In this document: positions 43,187-55,187 of the stretch, piece after piece | Layout of the letters: each line of letters begins with the position of its first letter | Numbering within the stretch: the first letter of the stretch is position 1 | Assembly: GCA_025765615.1 (NCBI GenBank) | Contig: JAIVFJ010000212.1 | Location: 45,277-109,276 of the forward strand | Origin: Zopfochytrium polystomum | Lineage: Eukaryota > Chytridiomycota > Chytridiomycetes > Chytridiales > Chytridiaceae | Direction: 5' to 3' | Length of the DNA stretch: 64,000 nucleotides | Made by a program: the position numbers and the translations under genes | The notes under the pieces: model-generated | What the model saw: only the letters and a program-made list of their open reading frames with translations | Told to the model about the DNA's origin: nothing | The model's database searches: none

Positions 43187-45833
43187 GCCAACGCGCAAGG
43201 AGACGGTACCACGCGGGATTTTATTGATGGGGGCGATTGACGATTTCCTGAAAAGGTCGATGTTGCGTTGGCGGTCCGTCCAATCGTCGTGTCGAAGAAT
43301 CGGGGGAAGTCTCCCAACCAGTCTCAATGTCCCAACGAAGGAGAAAGCGAAGAAACGAGGCGGGGATGGGGAAGAAAAAACAGGCGAGAATGAATCGTTG
43401 CCCGGGCGAAGTAGACGGAAACGGGAAGGTTGGGTGATTGTGGTGGTGGGTTGGGACTGCGTCGTCGTCGTCTCGTCGTCGTCCCCCCAGTGTTGGCGGC
43501 GGAAGCGGCGACGAGAATGCTCGATTGCGTTGGAGAGAATTGGAAAGGGCATCGCTCGTTGGTTGGCGGCCACACCTGTGTCTGTCTGTCTATCTGTCTG
43601 TGCGCGCAGTGGCCTTACGGCGCGACTGTCTGTCTGCTTGTCTGTCTGTGGGTCTGTGGATGGCCCCGCCTTTCCCAATGCTGTCTGCTTGATTGATTAT
43701 GGAAGGCCCGTCTGTGTGCCCGACTGTCACGACCTCTTGTCTGTCTCTGTCTTGGTGGCTGCTTTATTGCCAGCGCACGGGGTTTGTTTGTCTGTTGTTT
43801 TTTGCTGTTTTTGAATGTTCCAGCACAAACACGACTCGGAAAACAACTGTTTGAGAAAGAAAAAAAGAGACAAATCACACAAACATTATAAATTTTCAAA
43901 AACATAAAAATGTATTGAAAAATGCGAAGAAAAAACCAATCCAGTGCAGCGGCGGGAGCGAAACTCACTAGTCCACAGTCCGTGCCGCCAGCAGTTCTCT
44001 GCAGCAACAGCACTCAAGCAAGCAAGCTGACCGACCGACCAAATGTGCGCATTGATGCTCTCTCCCAAAATAGGGAAAAAGGCGCGGCACCAAAGAGCAT
44101 TTTCCATCGTCGAATCGAGCGCACGAGAAAGAAGCAAAGGCGGAGGAGACAGAGACATGGACAGAGACAGAAAAAGAGAAAGGGGAATGGACAGCAGACA
44201 GAGCCGCCGTGGACAAGAAAACAGGGACAGACACAGCGACAGAGAAGGAGACAAAGAGATGCGTTCTGGTATGAAAAATTTACAGACAATGATGACAATC
44301 AATGCAAATCATTGTCGGCTGCCGAAAACGATTGGGAAAGCTTCCATGCCAAACCGAAAAAACCAAAACGCCGAATCGCGCGTTGCATGACAAGACAAGC
44401 AGGTGACCATGTCAAACTTGAGACAAAGCGAGAGAACTTTTTGCGGAGTATGAATCCTGGACCACAAATGCCGCGAGTCTCCCAACCCCAAAACTATATA
44501 TAATAAATTAGGCAGGCGCGAGGATAAGGCACTCAAGCAGTCTCTCTCAGCCACCGAAGAAGAAAAGATGCGGCCAGGCGTTATTTTTGTGTCGACAGAC
44601 ACTGGAAAATTGCGATCAATGACGATGAGGTGGGTCACAAACTGGGTCAGAGTTTTGGGGGGAAAAAACTCCAAACACGGATACGACAGGCTTTCGGCTG
44701 TTCCTATCTGCACTTTGGCTTTTGGTTATTTTGGGTGAAACAGGAGACGGCCAGGCGCATACTGTCTGTCCCGTAAAGTTGCAAAACATATTGCTGGCAC
44801 CTGCACGATATCCCCTTCATGGGACCAGGAAGCACAGCAAATAGGTTAGCAGGTCCAAGCCTCTGACCTATCCCTAACCGAAATTTTCGGTTAGGGATAA
44901 GCGGACCACGCCCAAACCCGACTCAGGAAGAAATTCTAACCCCAGGGTGCGGTTAAACCCGATGTACGAATGAAAAGTCAGGTTAGGTTAGAACCCGCTG
45001 ACCCTGTTAAGGTGTGCCGGTTTTTGCAGATTTCAGGTTGAGGTTTTGGATAGGTTTAGAGGATGTTTCAGTTAAAATCAGGATAAAGGCCCTTTTAATC
45101 AAACCAGTCACGTGGGAGCGACAGGGAGGGTGTTAGGAGGGTGCCGGACTTCTGATTCTTTACAAGAAGGCAACAAAGCCATTGCGACAAGCTCCCGATT
45201 CTTTTCAATCGAGCTGAGGCGGAGGGGGAGGGGGGCCTGGTCCTTGGTTTGTGAGCTCCTGTCGTGAAGTTGCGACAATCAAATGCGATGGCGGGACTAG
45301 CAGCAAACGGTTGCAAGAGTTTGCGAACATCCCAACCTCAGGGATAGTGTTGGCGACCGGTTAAAAGGGTGGGAGTGAGTCTCCGACTCCCACCTATTGG
45401 GCAACCACCGCGCGACCCTAACCCGAAGCCAATGCAAGAATCGATTTCACCTCAATGATCATGCTATATACACAGCAGAGTTCTCTCTCTCTCGCTCACT
45501 TTTCTTATTTTTTTCTTCCTGCGTTGTTTCACGCGCCAGAGCGTCGTGTCGGGTATTCGCCCAAGCCGATCACTTCATTCGATTCAAGACCAGGACCAGA
45601 GTCTTGTTTCCCCCAAGAGTTTCCTCCTTCGCTGCCTGAGGGAAACCGAACAATGATCGCGCGGGTGTGAATTAACAGTGGGATAGCCACTCAGGGTCAG
45701 GGGTGCGGGCGGCGGCAGTCACCGAGTCAGAGCCCCACTCCAAAACTCAGCCATCAGGCTCACACACACTCCAGCACAATGTAGATAATACAAACATTAC
45801 ACACACTCACTCACACACACACACAAGAAGGGA
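43187..45833. other. Intergenic with telomere-like words and palindromes
   Basis: CTGT repeats near 43573-43660. A perfect 31-bp palindrome at 44869-44899 (arms TATCCCTAACCGAAA) sits within a block rich in CTAACC/GGTTAG words (about 44850-45060). A 9-bp hairpin, GGTGGGAGT / ACTCCCACC, is at about 45368-45395. ACAC repeats lie just upstream of the next ATG. Confidence 0.6.
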
Positions 45834-48800
45834 ATGGCCGCCTACCGGCACCTCCACAAACAACACCACCACGCGCTTGTCAGCGGCGGCGGCATCAGCG
45901 CCCTCACCCTGGCCTTCCTCTGCGCCCGAAGGGGAATCCCCTGCACCTTGGTCGAGCGCGCCGCGCCGCCCTCGCCCTCGCCCTCGCCCTCGCCATCGCC
46001 ATCGTCTTCATCATCGTCGTCATCGCCGTCATCAATCGGCGGCGGGCTAGGCCTTTGGCCCGCAAGCCTGCGCATCCTTCCACACAAACTGCGCACCGAC
46101 CTCATCGCCGCTGGCCGGTGGATGGACACCGTCGGCTTCGCGGACGCCGCCGGCTCGCCGCTCGCGCGGCCGCTAAGAGACTTTGCCGACAGGTTCCCCG
46201 TTCTGTGCGTCGACAGGAGCGTCTTGATCGAGCTGTTGCGCGACTACGCGCTAAGAGACGAAGAGGGCAAGGTCAGAAAAGGTGGCAGTGGTTTGGTGGT
46301 GGCTTGGCTTGTCAGTGAGAGGGTGTGATCACGTGCTGTGCACGTGTTCAGAGGGGGAAAGGACATCTTCAACCCAAGCTTACTCCTTTAGCGCGTACGT
46401 ACGCGCGCAAAAAACTGAAAATAGGCCAGGGTGACGCTATACAACGACACTGTGATCGAGTCGTACGAGGCGACCGCGCACGGCGTCTCGGCTCAGCTGT
46501 CCAACGGCAAGTCCGTGCAAGCCGACTTCTTGATTGCCGCCGACGGTATTCACTCTCGGTTTCGCCCTGCGAGCGTTGCCCCGCAAAGCCTTGGCTACTC
46601 GTACTTTCGGGCGAACGTCGATGTCCCGGACAGCAACAGCCCCTGGCTTGGCACATCATTCGAGTCGTGGGGCACCAGCTCGGCTGACGCGAATCTCCCT
46701 GTTCGTTTCGGGTTTGTTCCTCTCAAGTATCCGACCGTGTTCTGGTTCCTTGCCGTCCCCACACATCGCGGCAGCTCGATCCCGCCGCAAGGCATCCGCG
46801 CGTCAGTCATGGACAATGGAAAGAAGCAGATCCTGTTGGATATTGTGAAAGGGTGGAAATCGCCATCCGGGTTGGCCGTCTCCGACCTGATCGCCGACTC
46901 GACGGCTATCCTGCAGACTGACATTTACAAGATCCCGAACGTCAAGGCTTTCCGTGGTACTCGCACGGCGGCCGCGTGATCCTGATGGGCGACGCCGCCC
47001 ACGCGACCGCACCAAACATCGCCCAAGGCGCGGGCCTCTGCATCGAGGACGCCTCTGTGCTCGCGTCTCTCCTGTCGCTTTTGCCCCCGCCGTCCGGCAC
47101 CACCCCGCGCATGGTCGAAAACGTCGCAAAGGCGTATGAGCGCGAACGCAAGCCGCGCGCGGCGACCGTCCAACTCGTCGCAGACGCCATCGCCACCGTC
47201 GGCCAGATCGCCGGCCCGCTCGCCGCCGCCCGCAACTGGGCCATGTCCCTAACCGCACAGTGGCTGCCGCGCCTGCAAGGCGCTATCTTTGAAACGGCCG
47301 TCGCCTTTTCGCTCGGCGGTTCCTCCGCATCGGCCACGTGGATCCCGCCGCCCGACCCGTCGTCGTCGTCATCCATCCTCGCCCGCGTGCTTCCCGCCGA
47401 CCAGCTCGGCGGCCTCGCGCCGCACGTTCTCGCATTCAAAACCGACACGGCCGTACCGCAGCGCGGATCCGGCACGGTGACGGTCGAGCGCGGCAGCAGC
47501 GCGCTGGCGAGGTGGCTAGGCGCGGCGTTTGGCCTTCCCGCGGCGATGCGCGACGCGCGGTTCGACGCGTCCGTGTCGACGACAGACTCTGCGCGCCGCG
47601 GCGAGACGCAGCGGTGGACGCGGGTGTTTGGCGTCGGGCTAGCGCAGCAGCAGGCGTACACGACGACGCACGAGGCGACGCGCGACGGCCTGCTCGCGGA
47701 GGGCGTCGGCGGGTGGCTGGACCGCGCGGTGCAGATCCTGTACCGGGTGTCGGTGCGCGCGGGCGACGGCGCGCTCGTGCACGAGAGCGTCGGCGTCCGT
47801 GCGGCCGGCGTCAGGCTGCTCGGCGTGCCGCTCGTCGCGTCGCGGTGGGTCGAGGTGCCGATCCGCGACGGGTGGTCGTTCGACGGCACCATCTGGCTGC
47901 TAGGAATTAAGCTCATGCGCTACCACGGCGCGTTCCGCATCGACCCGTGCCAGCCGCCACCGGCGGCGGACGCGGCGGCAAAGGTGGTGGACGGCGCGGG
48001 GGGGGCGCGCCCGCCACGCGATCGTGACGGGCGGCACGGGCATGATCGGCGTCGCGACCGTCGACGAGCTCGTGCGGCGCGGCTGGCGCGTGACGGTGCT
48101 GACGCGGTCCGACCCATCCGCGTTCCTGCGCGCGCCGCTGCTTCGGCGGCCCGACGGCGTCGCGTACATGCAGTGGGACGGCAAGACGTCGCGCGGGTGG
48201 GGTGCGCAGGCGTTCGGCGACGGCGACGGCGGCGGCGCGACCGCCGTGCTCAACCTTGCGGGCGCGTCGGTCGGCGGAGGCCGCCGCTGGACGGCGCGGC
48301 TCAAGGCCGCGGTGCTGGACTCGCGGCTGAATGCTATTCACGCGGTGCGGCAGGCCGCGGCGGAGAGCGGGGTGCGCGGGCTCGCGCTGGTGCAAGCCGG
48401 GGCGGCGGGGGTGGCCGGGGACTCTGGGTCCCAACCGGTCGACGACGCGTTCGACCCTGCCGCTGCTGGCGGACTGAGCGCGGCGGCCACGCGCCACTCG
48501 CGCTTCCGTCCGGCGACCTGCCGCGCGATCGAGGAGGCCGCGGCCGCGGCGGCGCCGGCGCCCTTTGCGGCCGTCGCGGTCGCGCGCATCGGCCACGTGC
48601 TCGCGCCGCGCGCCGGCCTGTTCCCGTACCTTCGCCTCGCGGCGCTGCTGCGCGCGTTGCGGCTCGGCGACGGCGGGCAGTACGTACCGTGGGTGCACAT
48701 TGACGACGCCGCGCGCGCGCTGTGCGACATCCTGGAGGCGACTGCTGCGACCGCCGCAGCGGCGGCGCCGGGTGCCGCAGGCGGCCCGCTGGCGGCGACG

Positions 48801-49025
48801 ACGGTGAACGTGGTGGGGCCGACTGCGGCGACGAACCGCGAGGTGCTGGCGGCGTTTGGGTGCGGCGGGTTCGTGCCGGTGCCCGCGGCTGTGCTGCGGC
48901 TGCTGTTTGGCGAGGCCAGCTGCGTGCTGCTGGACTCGGCGCGGCTGGAGGCCCGCCGCCTGAAGGAGGCCGGGTTCGTGTTTCGGTACAAGACCGTGAG
49001 CGAGGCCGTGCGGGCGCTGTGTTGA
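45834..49025 (+). CDS. FAD monooxygenase + DUF4166 + SDR39U1/YfcH-like fusion, with two apparent frameshifts
   Basis: Exon 1 45834-46271 and exon 2 46425-49025 (donor AAG|GTCAGA, acceptor AATAG), phase 0. Part 1 is an FAD monooxygenase: nucleotide-binding VSGGGISALTLAFLCARRG, the DG motif AADGIHSRFR, and the GD motif VILMGDAAHATAPNIAQGAG followed by CIEDASVL. Part 2 (about 47480-47945) resembles DUF4166 (LARWLGAAFGLPAAM, QRWTRVFG, LLGVPLVASRWVEVPI then GWSFDGTIWLL). Part 3 (from about 48020) is an SDR of the YfcH/SDR39U1 type (IVTGGTGMIG, VLNLAGASVGGGRRW, VPWVHIDDAARAL). Single-base frame changes occur near 46953 and in a run of eight G near 48005. Part 3 has no ATG of its own, which supports one fused protein. 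Substrates are unknown. Confidence 0.72.
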
Positions 49026-50540
49026 AGCAAGGCGATATTGAGATTCTGTAAACAGGATGCGAGTCTTGAGATTGGATAGGGGCGTTTGGGAGCTTGCTAT
49101 GCTGGGCATTCCAATGTTGCTGACAGTTTCAATTCAATTTGCTTGCCCTTCCATTCTGCCAGCGAAAAAAAAAAAAAAAAGAGTACGAGCAAGATTCATC
49201 AAAAATGTTTATTATTTGAGGCCCTTCGTCCGCGTGCCCGCTTTCCCGGATTCCTCTTTGACGCCCGCTGTCGGTGGTGGTTGGTGGAGGCCATCCCGTC
49301 TTTCCTCTTGGATTTTTGTTCTCTCTGGGAGGTTGCGCTAAGGGGTTCTGCGGTATTTAGCGCATAAATCGCATACGTATCCCGAAGAATTTCTTCGGTT
49401 CTTCACCATTTCTCATTTTTTCTCTGTTTCAATTCATTTTTTTCTCTTCTTGTCTTGTTTTTCTAATTCTTTTGCACACAGCTCCATTCTTTCAATAAGG
49501 TAGAACGCTCGACTTCTGTTTGGCAGGGTTTGTAGGCAATGTCACAAGAACCGGGAATTACAGAGGAGGAAAGTTTTGCGATGGGCGTTCCGAGGCCAGT
49601 TTCTCGGCGCTCGCTTATCTCCAAATTTGTGAGTTTTGGCGAACTTCATCCAGACCCTCCATGTACACACCAAGCTCGCACCTGGGCCACAATATCGCGA
49701 CCGAAGAGTCAGCGCCCAATACAGGCGCGCGGCACCACTCACTGCTCGACAGAACCATCATCTCGCACCCCCAAGTTCCTTTTTTGGAGGATAGGCCCCG
49801 TCAATCCAAAGGCCTCAACGTGAGAGAACTTTGTCCGTCTGTTTGATTCGCGCATCGGTACGAGACCGTGAACGAGGCCATGCGGGCTCTGTTGAAGCTG
49901 TGCGGTTGGTGGGAGCAATGGGGGGTAAAAGGCGAAGGGGGATGGGGCAGGAGCTCTTCAAATTGGGTCCCTACCAACAGTTACAGAGCGGAACGCTACC
50001 ATACTCGTATTTATTATCTCTTATTTTTTTTTTCCTTTCTTTTTTCCGCCGACCTCTTCGGGTCGTCCTTATTCTAAAGGGATTGTGCTTAAGGGCGACA
50101 GGAGGGCGATCAGACGGGGGAAAGTGGAAGTGAGGAAAGGGGATAAGCGCAAAAACAAAAAGAAGGGAACGAACGCTTGGAGATCGGAAAGCGCGGAGAG
50201 GAGGAAGATGAAAGGGAATAGAAGTGAACGAGTGCTACTGAAGTTGGATTGGTGGTGGGAAAGGGGGGGAAAGTGCGTTGAAGTGTTTCTGGATGAATGT
50301 CTGTCAAGGCCGACCATGCGGCAATACAAAGGGAAACGCAAACAAGGTTGACAGCTTTGGTGAGATAAAGGGAAAAAAGAAAGAGTGCCGCGAACGCTTT
50401 TTTTTTCTTTCTGATAGTACTGCAACGGAGCGCAGGAATAACATAGACCGAGATAAATAATGCGACCCTAGTCTGGGAGGTGCGCTTGAGAGGAATTCTG
50501 GATCAAATAGAGGAAAAAGGGGACTTGAGCTTCTACGCAT
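49026..50540. other. Intergenic, with a duplicated fragment of the preceding gene's 3' end
   Basis: About 49852-49904 repeats, at about 85% identity by eye, the last codons of the SDR part at 48977-49030 (CGGTAC.AGACCGTGA.CGAGGCC.TGCGGGC). The rest is T-rich and purine-rich sequence without a gene. Confidence 0.55.
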
Positions 50541-51623
50541 TCAATGTCCACGGTGGGAAAACTGCAATGCGCATGTCTGGGTAGGGTGCCACTTGCACGC
50601 TCGGAGATACCGGCGCCGCAAGAGCATTGCATGGTCTTGGCTCTGCTGCTGCGGCAGGTTCTGCATTTGGTGCGGTGCCGCCAGGCGGTGCGGCGACGGC
50701 GCGAATGCCGGAGAGGCCGTGGACCCTCCGGATGCCGAGGAGAGGGAGGAACGGGAAGACGGCGGCGAGTTGTAGTGCTGCGGGTAAGGGGCGACAGGCA
50801 TATGGAGGGTCGGCGACGGAGTAGCCCGAGAGGGCGGGGCCGGGGAAGCGGCCGGCGGCGGCGGGGCGGTCGCCAGGCCAGCCGCCAGGGCGGCGCAGCG
50901 TGCGCACACGGCGCTGATGGATCGGCGATGCATCTGCTTGAGGGAGACCGAGGGAGACGCAGCATAAGGGTCGCACCTTGTGCAGCGCGGGCCGTAAAAT
51001 GTCGGTGCAAGCGCCGAGGTGGAGGAGGGTGTGAACGGCCGGGCCAGTGAAGGGGACGCCGCGGTGGAGGCGGATGCAGGTGAGGTTGCGCTGTGCGCAC
51101 TGACGCTGCTGCCGACGGAGAGGGGAGGCAATGCGGTTCGAGGGCGGTCAGAGTCGTTCAGGGTGCTGATAGAGGAGGTGGCGACGTGGGCGAGTCTACG
51201 GCTGCAGGGTCAAACATGGGTTTCAAATTCTTGGTACGCTTTTCGCTGCGGCAGCGAGCCGACCGGATGAATGCGACGCTTCCGGTCTCGGGTAAGACCT
51301 GCCAGCGCCGACGGGAGGCATGCCGACGCTGTTTGGTACTACCACGCCGAGCGGCGGCTTCGGCGTAGGACGGGAAGGCATAGAGGGTGGAAGCGTCGTG
51401 GAGCAGATTCGAATCGAAAGCGTTCCGAGACAGGCGGAGGGGCGAAGTTGGCGACGTTGGTGCGGCGGTAACGGAGGGCGATGCGGATGATGATGATGAT
51501 GAAGACGATGACGACGATGACGATGCCGAGGAGGGCGTCGTTGCGAAGCGAGGCAACCGTAAGTGCAGCCAGGACGATGACGACCCCTGACGACGACGTA
51601 GAGGAGGAGGAGGACGGCGCCAT
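50541..51623 (-). CDS. Small membrane protein with CxxC pairs, two apparent frameshifts
   Basis: It starts at ATG 51623 with MAPSSSSSTSSSGVVIVLAA and one or two transmembrane helices (GVVIVLAALTVASL; LLGIVIVVIVFIIIIIRIAL), then RYRRTNVANF. Natural sequence then continues in a second frame (LSRNAFDSNLLHDASTLYAF then PSYAEAAARRGST, near 51430-51340) and a third (STLNDSDRPRTALPPLSVGS, from about 51190). The C-terminal part has YGPRCTRCDPYAASP and ISAVCARCAALAAGLA, two CxxC motifs that could bind metal. Changes of frame fall in C-rich runs near 51435 and 51190. No family recognised. Confidence 0.45.
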
Positions 51624-51661
51624 TTTGCTGAAAATGAATAAGGTACGATTAGTAGGTTTTT

Positions 51662-51698
<37 letters not shown>

Positions 51699-51828
51699 CT
51701 CTCTCTCTCTGTCTTCGACCCTGTCTCTTTTGGTCTGCTTCTCCATCAGTCGCTCTTCCTTTGTGTGTGTGGTCTGTCGCTCCAGGCTCTGCACCACAAT
51801 TGACCGCATTTTTGCTTCATTTTCCCCG

Positions 51829-51898
<70 letters not shown>

Positions 51899-54800
51899 AC
51901 TCTCTCAATCTCCCTTGCGGCCATAGGGCTCATTTGCCGTCTTCAAAAAAAAAAAAAAGTCACAATGCGCACTCATTTGGAAATCACATTTTGATATTGT
52001 AGTGAAATACTGAATGACCAAGTTCGTGACTGGGCGCTCAAGCAAGCCACACAACAACAAGGCTACTGGCATCGACTTGAGGAAAAGCAACGTCAAAACT
52101 TACTGGAATTTGACTGACAATCCGATACAACGCTCAACTTCTCAAGCCGCATGTTCTTGTTCTGTTGTGCCCCTATCTTCACCGTAAACACACTTGAGTG
52201 AAAGTAGTTGAAAAAGTGGATTGCCAAGCTGCCACCCTCTTGCCTGGAATGTTCCCGTGACCTCTGTGAGGGCTATACTCACTCCCTGAAAAAAACCCCA
52301 AATGGGGCCACTCAGAGGAGTGCGCACCTCACTACCCTCATTTTTGTGCGCCAGATGGATTTCGAGGGACTCTGTATTGATGCTAACACACAATAATTAG
52401 ATTGAAGAAAAAAAGGAAATGGGGAATGGCACAAAAACAGAGAGAGATATTGAAAAGTCAACCCCTGGCTTGGAGGATTCACTGCAAATGCGATAAGTCT
52501 CCCAACCCCTATGCATGTAGTGCAAGTGACAAAACAAATTCAGGCAGTCCATCCCAAGGTAGTCAAGCAATCTCTGCTATTCACTGAAAAAGGAAACGAG
52601 TGGGGAAACAATGGTGCAACAGAAACTTTAAAGACAAAAGTAGTAAAAGCGGTCCCTATAATAAAGACAGGTTAGATCAAATACACTTTGACAAAGCCTT
52701 GGTGACTAAAGAACCATAAATAATAGAGGGATCGTGATCCTTGCAGTTTGATGACAGATCTCCTGGTTTTTGCCAATGGAATCCCAACACTTCATTAGTG
52801 AGAGCTTGATGTTTGCACAAGCAGTGCAGCTATTGTAAATCCAGAGCAAAAATGTCATTACTTTGTTTGATCTGGATTTGGAACAAGAGAGGAGCCCCAA
52901 AAAGTGATTCAAAGGAAATTGTGGACCATCTTGGGGGAACTTTAAGTTATTTTGTGCATCTCACTGAAAGTTGGATTGCATCAATGGTCGTTCTGGTTTT
53001 CAGTGATACACAAAGTGTTGGTGCGATTTTCAGTGAATGTGGGTAGGCCTCCATATCTCACTGCGCTCAATGTCGGGAAAATCTGTTTCAATGTCGCTGA
53101 AATCTGTTGGGGAAAATTTAGCGACAAAATACAATCAGGGACGGCGTATCTGGACTGAAAAGATTTGGATCATCAGAGAAGATGCTCTATGAGAGCTTCA
53201 ATCGAATCTAGCTATAGCGTCTAGCAGTGGGGAAACTACAGCATAGGTCCAACTATCAGACTCACACATCATGACTATGACCTAACAGCGGCATCTCAAC
53301 ATCATCACTCCATCCTCTATCCTGCCGTCAACTCTAAGTCGTCAGCATTCGTCCATGTCGCTTTTGCACCATCAACACTCTACCTTGCCTCCATCGGAGT
53401 TCTATCTGCAGTTGCGACATCGGAGTTATATCGCACAACCGTCGTCATTTCGCAACGTTGGAGTTCTATCTTGCCCCCATCATCGGTACTTGACATCAGG
53501 GTTCTATCTCGCAGCTGCATCACAGTGCATCATGGACGATCAGGGGTTCTCCCTGAGCGTTTCATACAGCGAGTTATACTTGTGTGAACTCTTATCAAGC
53601 CTGTGACAGCTGGATGGAAAGGCCCACAGGCTTCCTTCAAACGAGGGGAAAGAAAGGTTGGAGGGCTAATAGTAGTGGTACAAATCTAAATTCTTATAAC
53701 TGGCATTTATTGGTTGGGTTGGTTATAGTCAAATCATAGTAAAGTAACAGCTGAAGTACTATGACCAACACCTTACATGAGATACTTCAGAATCTCATAG
53801 CTCTTACAGCAGGTAAAAAAAACGATCGGCTTGCCCTTCAGCACCAACAGCTCAATGTCCGTGGTCAACTGGCATCACCTTATCCCAAGCATTTCAGCAC
53901 TTCTGTATCCATTTCGAAAATTACCACGTTCAGTCTTGGGTGGGCCATCGTGACTGAACCAGCTGATTTAATGAGAAATAACTGATAAATGCTTTTTACC
54001 TCTACGGGGCCTCTCTTCTTAACACCAGCACACCACCTGAGAAAGATGACTGAACAGTGAGTAAGAAGCCCATGAACAGGGGGAAGCGATGCCTGTTTAT
54101 TGCCCCCAACATTTAAGTGCAGCGTTGGATTCTCCGAGTGGCGTGGACTTGGCTTGCACCACCAGATGCAGCGCAGCAAGTGTGACGTGGAGACGGAAGG
54201 TATAAGTACCCACACCATGAGTGCAGGCTCCTTATCATTGCAATCTCACTCTCCTCCTCTTCAGCAGCACATAGTATCCATTCTTCATAAGTTTTGCTCC
54301 ACCCACTCCACTCTGTTTGATTGTTTTTTTCCTTCTTCCTTACACCTTTCTTTCCCTCCACTTCTTTCTCTGGTCTGCCTGTGTTTCTGCTTCGATAGTG
54401 CTCAACTCGCGAAGAAACAGAGGTGGAGGGACTTATTTTCCCAGTTTGGAGTGTTTGTCCAATGATCGGGAGACGTGTTATCAAATCACTTGAACCAAAA
54501 CGCCCGCATTGCAATTATTGCCCTTCGCAGAAACTTCCCCTGCACCGATTAAATGTTGAAAGCTCAGTGCTTGTGCATCGTTCTGGAACGCTTCAGGAGT
54601 AGAAGGAAAGCAACACAAACACACACACACACACACACACACACAGTGCTCTTGTCGCCGCTGGGACTGGGGCGCCGCAAACCCGCGGCGACGGCTAAGA
54701 GACGGACGTCCGTCGCCCCCATTCTCTCTCTCTGTCTCTCTCACTGTCTCTGTCTCGGCGGAGGTCCGAGTCTGTTCGTTTTCGTGGGGCTTTGTGTTTG

Positions 54801-55187
54801 TGTTTGTGCGTGTGTGTGTGTGTGTGTGTGTGTTGTTTGTTGTTTTCTGATCCTGTGCCAATTTGATACTGTAATTGATAAAATAATTGTTCCGCTTTTC
54901 TCTCTCTGCTTGTAATATATACTTCGCAGACCACCACCAGCAAGCACGCACACGCACGCACACGCACGCACCCACCCCGCACACCCTACTCGCATCGACT
55001 GCCCTGCCCACCACCACCAGAAAAAACCGCCCCTCCTCCCCCTTCGCCTCTCGCACCCCGTACGTGCGCGTCGTCTTCGTCGTTCGCATTGCTCGAGCCG
55101 GGCGGTTTGCTCGCCTCACCCACCACCACTTCAACCAACCAACCACCCCGTCCTGCCGTGATCGCCCCCCTCCCCCCACCAACCGTA
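51624..55187. other. Intergenic: homopolymers, CT microsatellite, dispersed repeats
   Basis: A poly-T of about 33 nt at 51666-51698 and CT repeats at about 51829-51899. About 52690-52760 is related to 61400-61480. About 53196-53290 is related to 21775-21860. A degenerate minisatellite with a CGGAGTTCTATC core lies at about 53390-53530. AC and GT repeats are at 54618-54645 and 54808-54832. No gene supported. Confidence 0.55.
53390..53530 (+). repeat. Degenerate minisatellite, core GGAGTTCTATCTTGC
   Basis: Four imperfect copies of (C)GGAGTT.TAT.T.GCA with short variable spacers (near 53394, 53423, 53459 and 53497). Confidence 0.6.

Noticed and set aside
42047..43814. Large plus-strand ORFs opposite the Gln/His-rich gene
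   Set aside because: They read through the poly-A tract and the antisense of CAG/CAC repeats; Val/Leu/Arg runs show they are shadows.
51481..52002. Plus-strand ORF with poly-Phe and Ser-Leu runs
   Set aside because: It consists of poly-T and CT microsatellite translation.
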